DNA of 12,121 nt. It comes from an uncultured bacterium. Its GTDB lineage: Bacteria; Patescibacteria; Microgenomatia; Levybacterales; UBA12049. Below, in pieces: positions 5,990 to 12,121 of the stretch (positions within the stretch are counted from its first letter, which is position 1; every line of letters starts with the position of its first letter). Under the pieces are notes generated by a model that ran no database searches, was not told the origin of the DNA, and saw nothing but the letters and a program-made list of their open reading frames with translations. The DNA lies in the NCBI GenBank assembly GCA_946885425.1, contig CAMPGJ010000025.1:1-12121 (forward strand), read 5' to 3'. The translations under genes and the position numbers were made by a program.

Positions 5990-8018
5990 AGATCACGAGT
6001 ATAAAAAAGACGATGATCTTCTTATGCATGAGTTTACCCGGGTGGGAATAGAACTTACTGATGGAAGAAATTTTTCAATTAAAGGGCGAAAGCCCAAAGT
6101 ATATTCTACAAACAATCCTTCTTCTAGTCCTTGCTCCATCTCAATGAAGTTTTCTGGGACAGATAAAGAACCTGAATTTGTCTGGCAGGGAGATAAGCTT
6201 AATGAAACGACATACAGCGTGCAGCTGCATATAAAAAATACCACTTCCAAATCTCTTCCTGTTGAGAAAATGATTGTGTATACCTCTGGTCTGGAAGGGG
6301 ATATCAAGGCATCTATGACCGGTTATGAAACAGAGAGTCCTGCACATCCGCCATTGCCTCTTTCTCAACATGAGCGATTATTATCTATTGCTGAAAAATC
6401 TCCTCCGCGGGTGGGGCCAGTTATATTATCTGAAAACGACACAATGGATCCGCTGCCTTGGATGACGCAGATGATTGACGGCAAAGGGGGGAGATCACTC
6501 ATCGGATTTACTACTGCTAAAGAGCAAGCTGGGTATATCGCGATAAAAAATTATGGAGAGATAAGCGAAGCGACTGCGTTTACCGTCGCGGAAGGAGTAA
6601 AGCTTGATCCAGGCGATACGATGTCCTCAGAAAAATTGCTCGTTTCGTTTGAGCGGGATCCACGGAGAGCAGTTGAGCTTTATGCAAGAACTGTAGCAAC
6701 GGAAATGGATGCAAAAGTGTTGCATAAGCAAATGACCTCAAGAAAATCAATGAAAGGGTGGGGATCTTGGTATGAGTCTCAGTGGGATGTCAATGAAGAG
6801 GAAATTAAAAAAAATGTCGATGCCCTTGAGCATCTACAAGATAAATTTGGTGTTGAGTATATAGTGACTGATGACCAATTTGATCCAAAAGGGAATATTC
6901 GGATTGGTGATTGGTTTGCTGAGAGTCAAAAGTTTCCTTCTGGATACAAAAAGATGAATGAGTACATACATGCAAAAAGTATGAAAAGCGTTTTGTGGCT
7001 TGCTCCCTTGATTGCATCAAGCGAATCAGAGGTATATAAAGCGCATCCTGACTGGTTTGTGAAAGGAAAAGAAGGGAAGTCTGTGAATGCAATGACACAT
7101 TGGGGAACTGAAAATTATGCGTTGGATACTACACATCCAGAGGCTCAGGAGCATTTGCGCAATATGATGCGGGAGACTATAGAACAAGGTTTTGAAGGGG
7201 TAAAATTGGATTTTTTGTACATGAATAATGTGCGGGGTGAGCGGTATGACAAGAAAGCGACGAGTATATCTGCGCTAAGGAAAGGTTTGCAGATAATGGA
7301 TGAGGAGATGGATGATAAATTTGTACTTCATTGTGGTGCGCCAATTATTCCTGCAGTGGGATATGCCAATCTCTCACGAATCGGTCCGGATGCTGCACCA
7401 TTCTGGATTGACCCGAGTAAGGAAGGAACCGCATCATCTATAAAATACGCAAATCGTTCGGTATGGGCGAGAGAGTGGATGGATGGGGAGCTGTATAAAA
7501 ATGATCCGGATGTTATTATTGCCCGGGAAAATAATTCACAACTAACTGATGCAGAAAGAGAAACATGGTTAACTACAGTAGCTCTTAATGGTGTAATATT
7601 TTTGGGAGATGATGTATCTAAACTGGATGAGAAGCAAATAAAAAAAATGGCAAAAATTTTTCCTCCATCAGGAACAGGAGAAAAAGCTATACCAATAGAA
7701 TTTGATGAGAATGGGATGGCGACGAAAGTGCAGATGGAGATTGAGCGGGATGGAAAGAAGTGGCAGATAGCTGCTATGTTTAATATGAAAGATGAGGAAT
7801 CAGATCTCGTCTTTCATCCGGAAGAATGGGGATTGGAGAAAGGGAAAAAGTATCATTTGTTTGATCAGTGGGAGGAGAAATATGTGGGAAGCACTTCGAC
7901 TTCGCTCAGTGAACAATTAGCGTTTCCTTCTGTCCCTGCACATGGAGTAAAAGTATTAGCAGTCTATGAAGATACAGGTGAACTGCCAACACAAACGACG
8001 CATTTGTTGGGGATCTAG
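5982..8018 (+). CDS. GH36-type alpha-galactosidase (clan GH-D)
   Basis: Retaining alpha-glycosidase of family 36, expected to release alpha-linked galactose or N-acetylgalactosamine. With the ATG at 5982 it has 678 residues: an N-terminal beta-sandwich (about 1-240), the barrel beginning at KGWGSWYESQW (258-268), and a C-terminal beta-domain (about 560-678). Barrel landmarks are VTDDQFDP, VLWLAPLIASSESEVYKAHPDWFV, VKLDFLYMN with the likely nucleophile D410, and RIGPDAAPFW with the likely acid/base D470. No signal peptide is seen, so it is probably cytosolic. Starts are uncertain: the TTG at 5943 overlaps the upstream gene, the ATG at 5982 has only a weak TAGG 12 nt upstream and lies inside a regulatory-type repeat, and the ATG at 6024 would give 664 residues. 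It follows the FAD gene in the same direction. Exact substrate is not decided by sequence. Confidence 0.88.
   Translation: MCQDHEYKKDDDLLMHEFTRVGIELTDGRNFSIKGRKPKVYSTNNPSSSPCSISMKFSGTDKEPEFVWQGDKLNETTYSVQLHIKNTTSKSLPVEKMIVYTSGLEGDIKASMTGYETESPAHPPLPLSQHERLLSIAEKSPPRVGPVILSENDTMDPLPWMTQMIDGKGGRSLIGFTTAKEQAGYIAIKNYGEISEATAFTVAEGVKLDPGDTMSSEKLLVSFERDPRRAVELYARTVATEMDAKVLHKQMTSRKSMKGWGSWYESQWDVNEEEIKKNVDALEHLQDKFGVEYIVTDDQFDPKGNIRIGDWFAESQKFPSGYKKMNEYIHAKSMKSVLWLAPLIASSESEVYKAHPDWFVKGKEGKSVNAMTHWGTENYALDTTHPEAQEHLRNMMRETIEQGFEGVKLDFLYMNNVRGERYDKKATSISALRKGLQIMDEEMDDKFVLHCGAPIIPAVGYANLSRIGPDAAPFWIDPSKEGTASSIKYANRSVWAREWMDGELYKNDPDVIIARENNSQLTDAERETWLTTVALNGVIFLGDDVSKLDEKQIKKMAKIFPPSGTGEKAIPIEFDENGMATKVQMEIERDGKKWQIAAMFNMKDEESDLVFHPEEWGLEKGKKYHLFDQWEEKYVGSTSTSLSEQLAFPSVPAHGVKVLAVYEDTGELPTQTTHLLGI
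6000..6005 (+). promoter_or_regulatory. possible internal -10 hexamer for GH36
   Basis: TATAAA, one mismatch to consensus, 10 nt after the TGTCA repeat pair at 5974-5989. It lies within the annotated GH36 reading frame and would serve a start at 6024. A/T-rich coding sequence can mimic a -10, so this rests mainly on its position relative to the box. Confidence 0.3.
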
Positions 8019-8021
8019 ACC

Positions 8022-8107
8022 GTCATTGCGAGCGAAGCGTGGCAATCCCGTCCAAAAATATAGTGGACTAGATTGCTTCGTCGCTCACTTTAGCTTCTCG
8101 CAATGAC
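8022..8107. repeat. dispersed palindromic repeat / hairpin between convergent operons
   Basis: An imperfect palindrome of about 86 bp fills the 91-bp gap between the stops at 8018 and 8110. The outer arms are perfect over 11 bp: GTCATTGCGAG (8022-8032) and CTCGCAATGAC (8097-8107). Inner pairs are GCAATC/GATTGC (8042-8047, 8071-8076) and GTCCA/TGGAC (8050-8054, 8064-8068) around a 9-nt loop. The GTCATTGCGAGCGAAG...GATTGCTTCGTCGC type is, from memory, a very widespread intergenic repeat found in unrelated bacteria. It has no U-tract but its position suits a two-way transcription barrier or mRNA 3'-end stabiliser. Confidence 0.8.
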
Positions 8108-8109
8108 AA

Positions 8110-8862
8110 TTACCTGTGTAGTCGAAACCAAGGGTCCCACATTTTGCTGAAGGATGGGATAGCATCTAGCAGATCTTGCTTTGGAATAGGTAGATCACCA
8201 ACTGGATTATGTCCGTTGAGGATATGTTTAAAATCCAACTCTTTGAGCTTTTCTAATGAATTTCTCCAATCGTCAAAATTTGATTTAGATTCTTTGCTGG
8301 CGTGTCCCAGGTAGGTATCTCCGGCAAATAAATATATTTCATCATCGATCTTGGCTCTGAAACTGACAGATCCAGGTGTATGCCCGGGAGTGTGATGGAC
8401 AAAGATGTCATGTTCGCCTGCTGAAATTGTTTGTGCATCTTTCAACACATGTTTTTTCTTAACATTGATAGGTTCGAAAGTTAGTGAATTGTCTCCGTGT
8501 TCATAAACAATGGTTGCTGTTCGACCTTTATCACCTGTTTCAATTGCCTTTTTATCTCCACTATGGATATAAAAGTTAACATCGGGGTTTGTTTTTCTTA
8601 TTTCATGAATGGCGTAGATGTGATCACGATGTCCATGCGTTGCTAACACGTTTTTAATATCAGGAAAATCTAAACCAAGTTTATTCAAGTTATTTCGCAG
8701 ATTAGGTACCCCTTCGGTACTACCGCAATCTATAAGAGTATTTTCTTCTCCTTTAATTAGGTAAACGTTAGCATTCCATTGATGGGGGAACTCGGCAGAC
8801 ACGACATAAAGATTGGGGGAAATCTCATGTGGCTTATTCAAATGTTGGATACGACGTTCCAT
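8110..8862 (-). CDS. MBL-fold metallo-hydrolase (glyoxalase II-like)
   Basis: A 250-residue metallo-beta-lactamase-fold hydrolase, probably cytosolic. The two-metal site is complete: THGHRDH (75-81) gives H76, H78, D80 and H81, then H161 (TPGHTPGS), D182 (AGDTYLG) and H218 (NGHNP). The fold is used by thioesterases, lactonases, glyoxalase II and others, and the substrate cannot be read from sequence. It starts 3 bp after the GH5 stop and has an AAGG 7 nt upstream, so it is translated as part of the GH38-GH5-MBL operon. That context suggests an ester, lactone or thioester linked to sugar metabolism, which is inference. The 3' end abuts the palindromic repeat at 8022-8107. Confidence 0.9.
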   Translation of the reverse strand: MERRIQHLNKPHEISPNLYVVSAEFPHQWNANVYLIKGEENTLIDCGSTEGVPNLRNNLNKLGLDFPDIKNVLATHGHRDHIYAIHEIRKTNPDVNFYIHSGDKKAIETGDKGRTATIVYEHGDNSLTFEPINVKKKHVLKDAQTISAGEHDIFVHHTPGHTPGSVSFRAKIDDEIYLFAGDTYLGHASKESKSNFDDWRNSLEKLKELDFKHILNGHNPVGDLPIPKQDLLDAIPSFSKMWDPWFRLHR

Positions 8863-8865
8863 ACA

Positions 8866-10356
8866 TTAACCTTGTATATTCTTCCTCACAATATCGACAT
8901 AAGCCATATGCTCCTCGCAGTTTTCAAGTTTCCAAGAATCTACTGCCCGTTGTCTGTCGTTGTCAGACATATCTGCAAAGGTTTTAACCCATTGTTCTTG
9001 GAGATGACGGCTTGTTAGTCCAACTGCTTTTCGTTTGAACGCTTCTCTCAATTCATTCCGCTCCCGTTCATCATGCGTTGCATGAGTTGCTTCATATGCT
9101 GCGTCAGCTGCTGCCACAATTTTTTTCTGTGTATCATTTTCTTCAAGTTTCATCCACCAGTCTGTACGAAGAGCAATTTTTTGCTTTTCTATTGGTTCAA
9201 TTGCTTTTGCATAGATTGAGTCAGGTCGAGGATGGATCAGACCCATACTGCTATGATGCTTACCTATATGTGGTTTCTCTTTATATGTCCATAGTGTCCA
9301 ATGAGTACCTTCCTGATTCATTACATCCATTTGATCATCTACTGCACGAAGTCTATTAGGAACGTCTCTTAAATTACTACCTAATAAAGCGCCAAATTCT
9401 CCGGACCATAGAGGAAGCCCATGTTCTTTTGCGAACTCATAACCTTGCTGATCAACTTTAAAGCTTTTTCTTGTAGTATTTTTATCTAGTTTTGCAGGTG
9501 TATATTCTTTATCGTTGCGGGGATAAGGACCCGGTTCGCATTGCTCGTAGCTGTAGTTATGAGAACTTAAAATGATATTTCCAGATGTGGGTATGTTCAA
9601 ACGTCCATTGGGGTTAAGATTTTTATCTCCATCATATGCTTGGTATCTGCTACCAAAGCAATCTCCTTCTACAGCGATAATTGTGGTGGGATCTATATTT
9701 CTGATTGCTGCTACTACTCTTTGGTTATGTATATTATGTATCTCCCAATTAGGATTGTATTGAGGCTGTTCGGTGGATGGCTCATTATGTATATCATAGA
9801 TTGCCACTGTAGGATTGTCTTTATATCTCCTTGCAGTTTCTTTCCACCATTCCACTTCCCGATCTTGAAAATGTTTGTATTGCCAGAGGAGAGCACTTTC
9901 ATTATGGTTGTCGCTGTGCCAATCAGGATTTTGTCCTCCTGGTACTGCATGCAGGTCAAGAGCTACATAAATGTCATGTTTTGCAGCCCAATCGATAACT
10001 TTATCGACGCGGTCAAATCCTTTTTGCTTGTATTGGAATGGTTTATCGTCGTCTTCGAAATGGTGGTAGTTTAATGGAAGCCGTATAAGATTTGCTCCCA
10101 TGCATTTGATAAACCGAACGTCAGGTTCAGCAAAGAAAGCATCGGCCATTCCATCGAAAAATTCACTTGCCTTCTTATTACCCATTTGTCTAGATGCTTC
10201 TTGCTTAAGTTTCGTTTCTGTACCAGGATAACCATTTATGAAGTTTTCCATGTTCATATAGCCGCCAACTCCTACTCCCCGAAGCATGATAGGATTATTG
10301 TCCTCTGTGACAATTTTGTTTTGAGCAACGTGCAGGTGTTGAAGCCTTTCTGTCAT
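8866..10356 (-). CDS. GH5 glycoside hydrolase (cellulase-fold beta-glycosidase)
   Basis: Retaining beta-glycosidase of family 5, 496 residues. The TIM barrel covers about residues 15-400: RGVGVGGYMNMENFI (26-40), ANLIRLPLNYHHF (88-100), ALDLHAVPGGQN (132-143), YDIHNEPS with the predicted acid/base E192, SSHNYSYE, and PLWSGEFGA with the predicted nucleophile E320, followed by HWTLWTYK. The DLHAxPGxQN form resembles exo-beta-1,3-glucanase and glucosylceramidase-like GH5 members, but the substrate is not fixed. No signal peptide is seen. A charged helical tail of about 95 residues (401-496) follows the barrel and is not part of the usual catalytic domain. The gene lies 57 bp after GH38 and 3 bp before MBL. 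It has no Shine-Dalgarno sequence but has a -10-like GATAAT 9 nt upstream plus a direct-repeat box, so a secondary promoter is likely. Confidence 0.93.
   Translation of the reverse strand: MTERLQHLHVAQNKIVTEDNNPIMLRGVGVGGYMNMENFINGYPGTETKLKQEASRQMGNKKASEFFDGMADAFFAEPDVRFIKCMGANLIRLPLNYHHFEDDDKPFQYKQKGFDRVDKVIDWAAKHDIYVALDLHAVPGGQNPDWHSDNHNESALLWQYKHFQDREVEWWKETARRYKDNPTVAIYDIHNEPSTEQPQYNPNWEIHNIHNQRVVAAIRNIDPTTIIAVEGDCFGSRYQAYDGDKNLNPNGRLNIPTSGNIILSSHNYSYEQCEPGPYPRNDKEYTPAKLDKNTTRKSFKVDQQGYEFAKEHGLPLWSGEFGALLGSNLRDVPNRLRAVDDQMDVMNQEGTHWTLWTYKEKPHIGKHHSSMGLIHPRPDSIYAKAIEPIEKQKIALRTDWWMKLEENDTQKKIVAAADAAYEATHATHDERERNELREAFKRKAVGLTSRHLQEQWVKTFADMSDNDRQRAVDSWKLENCEEHMAYVDIVRKNIQG
8870..8873 (-). 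promoter_or_regulatory. Shine-Dalgarno sequence of the MBL gene
   Basis: On the minus strand this reads AAGG, 7 nt before the ATG at 8862, inside the last codons and stop of GH5. It is the clearest ribosome binding site in the window and belongs to an internal operon gene, in contrast to the leaderless-looking first genes. Confidence 0.55.
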
Positions 10357-10365
10357 AATGCTTTG

Positions 10366-10371
10366 ATTATC
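10366..10371 (-). promoter_or_regulatory. -10-like hexamer of GH5
   Basis: On the minus strand this reads GATAAT, one mismatch to consensus, ending 9 nt before the GH5 ATG, exactly as the hexamer at gmhA. An alternative arrangement within the gap is TTGTCA, 17 nt, GATAAC (about 10382-10410), which would give a longer leader. Confidence 0.35.
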
Positions 10372-10393
10372 TGCTTATCGAGTTATCTCTACT

Positions 10394-10409
10394 TGACTCT
10401 CATCTGACA
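10394..10409 (-). promoter_or_regulatory. 11-bp-period direct repeat box upstream of GH5
   Basis: On the minus strand this reads TGTCA-N6-AGTCA, beginning just after the GH38 stop codon and ending 22 nt before the -10-like hexamer. Sequence and spacing match the gmhA box: TTTGTCAG-N6-GTCA, with 55 nt from the first T to the ATG in both. It supports independent control of GH5-MBL inside the operon. Confidence 0.45.
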
Positions 10410-10413
10410 AATA

Positions 10414-12121
10414 TCACTCAAATGCTATCCTTGAGATTTCCATAGCGTCTGTTTCAAAAACCGGAGTTTTTGCATCAAAAGGAACGATGAGTGATTTAAG
10501 ACTATTCGGTTTCAGTGTAATTTGCTCTACTCTGTCACCAATTCTAATTTCTGTTGTCGTAGTTTTATTTGTTGTCTCGTGTAGTCTGACAACATAGGCA
10601 TCAATAGCTGGATCTTCAGCTCTTTTGACTACGGTCATCATGACATTCTCTGCGCCCACTTCTGCAAAAGAATTTTCTTGTGGTAGTGTTCCATGCTCAT
10701 TGCTGCTGGCGGAAAGGATGAGTGGTGGCTGATTACATTCCGCTGCCCGTTGAGGAGTATTGGCTTGCTTCCATGTTTCGTCATGAGGTGCGATCCAGTA
10801 GGAGAATCGATGTATGCCTTGATCCATATAGTCATGGTCTTTTTCGGCAGAAAGTTCTTTGGGGGTGTGATGTGCATATACTGGGCTCCGGAGTACTGTC
10901 ATATTGTAGACATTCCCTGTGACATCTCCACTATATTTCCCATCATTAATAATACTCACTCCCACATGTTCTTTGGTTGGGCCATGTGTCCCCGAAATAT
11001 CGACCCAGCTTTGCTGTGGTACTTCCAGTCCATTTTCTTCGCGAGCTTTTACGCCATACGGAGTTTCAAAGGTAGGTCTTCTTTTTTGATCAAGTCCTAT
11101 TGGAAAACGGAGTTTGAGCATTTTATGTTTCTCTTGCCAATCGAGTGCTACATCAACCCGTATAATATCCAGATCTTTATACATCGTGAAATCTTGGCTC
11201 ATGGTAGAATCTCCATATTCACTTTTAGCACGGATAGTGGACTGTACTTCTCCGTGTTCGATGAGTTTGGGTGCTTCTGTCGCTTCAAACTGGCCGAGTT
11301 GTTTGTCATATCTGTAAACATCATGACCCCAGGTATCTGATTCGTCATCAATTACTACCGGCACTCCTGCGAATCCACCGAAGAGATTGATATTTTTTTC
11401 TTTATCAAAAAGCCCGGCGATATGTCCTGTTTGTTTATCTATTGTTAATATGTATTTATGATTTGCTATAGCATCATTTCTGGCATGCATTTTTTCGGGT
11501 TTTCTCGTGCTGTCTGCTTCATTTTGCAGACGAAACACTTTGTATCCCAGAGATGGTATCTCAGGAACGAAGGCAATGCGGTCACGTCCGCCAGTTCGAG
11601 AAATGGAATCAATCTTTTGGAAACGGATTTCATTGTTTTCATTATCAACAAGTTTCGCTCCTGGCTTTAGATCTTGTACTTCAATTGCGACAGGAGTTTT
11701 GTTTCTCCATGTATTTGGATTGGCGACTATGAGCGGGGTCATGCCTTCTTCATGCTCGACGCGAATGTTGGCGGCTATAGCTCCCAGAGCTAGTTCTGCT
11801 TCACGTGTTGTCACACTAATTGCTTCATCATATCGTTGGATGGCTTCATCTAAATGTCTTCTGGGTAAGGTCGCCCCAAGAGTGTCGTGAAATTGATTTT
11901 CGGCGATTGTTTTTTGTTGTTCGTTTAAATTAGTTGGGTAAGGAAGTAATCCTTCTGCGAGGGTAAATGAGCGCAACTTCTCTGCTGCCAAGAGACTATT
12001 TTCTGATTTGCGGTTTTTTTGTTTTAATTCCGCTCCAACTGAATAACAACCTGTCGCATGCGGTTGAAGCTCTCCATGATGGGTAGGGATAAAAAGTCCT
12101 TCTTCCATTTCTTTTTCAACT
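10414..12121 (-). CDS. GH38 alpha-mannosidase, C-terminal part (5' end beyond window)
   Basis: Zinc-dependent retaining alpha-mannosidase of family 38. The visible 568 codons run open to the window edge; the ATG at 12108 is internal, since VEKE reads in frame before it. Most of the N-terminal catalytic domain, including the nucleophile aspartate, is outside. Counting from that ATG, ELQPHATGCYSV (13-24) holds the expected last zinc-ligand histidine H17, and NQFHDTLGATLP (71-82) is the hallmark of the alpha-mannosidase middle domain. The rest is the long C-terminal beta-sandwich region, with VVIDDESDTWGHDVYRYDK and a late HRFSYWIAPHDETW. The stop is TGA at 10414-10416. It is read first in the operon with GH5 and MBL. 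Substrate is alpha-mannoside by family; linkage is unknown. Confidence 0.93.
   Translation of the reverse strand, partial: VEKEMEEGLFIPTHHGELQPHATGCYSVGAELKQKNRKSENSLLAAEKLRSFTLAEGLLPYPTNLNEQQKTIAENQFHDTLGATLPRRHLDEAIQRYDEAISVTTREAELALGAIAANIRVEHEEGMTPLIVANPNTWRNKTPVAIEVQDLKPGAKLVDNENNEIRFQKIDSISRTGGRDRIAFVPEIPSLGYKVFRLQNEADSTRKPEKMHARNDAIANHKYILTIDKQTGHIAGLFDKEKNINLFGGFAGVPVVIDDESDTWGHDVYRYDKQLGQFEATEAPKLIEHGEVQSTIRAKSEYGDSTMSQDFTMYKDLDIIRVDVALDWQEKHKMLKLRFPIGLDQKRRPTFETPYGVKAREENGLEVPQQSWVDISGTHGPTKEHVGVSIINDGKYSGDVTGNVYNMTVLRSPVYAHHTPKELSAEKDHDYMDQGIHRFSYWIAPHDETWKQANTPQRAAECNQPPLILSASSNEHGTLPQENSFAEVGAENVMMTVVKRAEDPAIDAYVVRLHETTNKTTTTEIRIGDRVEQITLKPNSLKSLIVPFDAKTPVFETDAMEISRIAFE

Noticed and set aside
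8019..8109. Small RNA or tRNA gene in the gap after GH36
   Set aside because: The gap is fully explained by the palindromic repeat. It has no cloverleaf, anticodon arm or promoter.
9640..10074. 144-codon open frame on the plus strand opposite GH5
   Set aside because: It lies over the GH5 catalytic core, including the acid/base motif, and has no start signal or recognisable domain.
10693..11340. 215-codon open frame on the plus strand opposite GH38
   Set aside because: Its translation is cysteine- and aromatic-rich with no family resemblance, and the minus strand here encodes a clear GH38 C-terminal domain. It is a shadow frame.
1..12121. TGA read as an amino acid (code 25)
   Set aside because: TGA ends both DUF6629 (2487-2489) and GH38 (10414-10416) where the families are expected to end, and no conserved protein needs readthrough.

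Overview
The window reads as a compact bacterial chromosome segment in the standard bacterial code. TGA is a true stop at the ends of the DUF6629 and GH38 genes, which argues against the code-25 lineages. Short intergenic gaps, tail-to-tail gene overlaps, apparently leaderless transcripts and a lone sugar-nucleotide gene would fit a Candidate Phyla Radiation (Patescibacteria, perhaps Microgenomates-like) genome. That placement is an inference and not proven here.

Layout. Transcription units alternate in direction all along the window. (1) 1-1754, minus: RecQ helicase, C-terminus cut by the window edge. (2) 1818-2489, plus: a seven-segment membrane protein of the DUF6629 type, whose tail overlaps (3) 2437-3162, minus: a DUF72/YecE-family TIM-barrel protein. 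(4) 3217-3705, plus: a 162-residue protein weakly resembling CTP-dependent riboflavin kinase, overlapping tail-to-tail with (5) 3674-4246, minus: GmhA, sedoheptulose-7-phosphate isomerase. (6) 4373-8018, plus: an FAD-dependent oxidoreductase followed by a GH36 alpha-galactosidase-type enzyme. A dispersed palindrome of about 86 bp (8022-8107) separates this from (7) 8110-12121, minus: a glycan operon read GH38 alpha-mannosidase (N-terminus off the window), then GH5 glycosidase, then an MBL-fold hydrolase.

How the genes may work together. The right two-thirds looks like a carbohydrate-processing locus. The enzymes with visible N-termini (FAD, GH36, GH5, MBL) have no evident signal peptide, so processing of imported or self-made glycan inside the cell is the simplest reading. 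The enzyme set suggests trimming of mannose, galactose and beta-glucan-type linkages plus a redox step.

Main new observation. Four sites just upstream of, or at the start of, gmhA, the FAD gene, GH36 and GH5 carry an 11-bp-period direct repeat. Two are exact TGTCA-N6-TGTCA and two are TGTCA-N6-RGTCA. Each sits about one or two helical turns upstream of a -10-like hexamer. The recQ, DUF6629, DUF72 and 3217 genes lack it. This geometry is that of an OmpR/PhoB-type response-regulator box, so the sugar genes may form one regulon. Separately, most first genes have a -10 element, often of the extended TGN type, only 6-9 nt before the start codon, which implies leaderless mRNAs. The one clear internal operon gene (MBL) instead has a Shine-Dalgarno-like AAGG.
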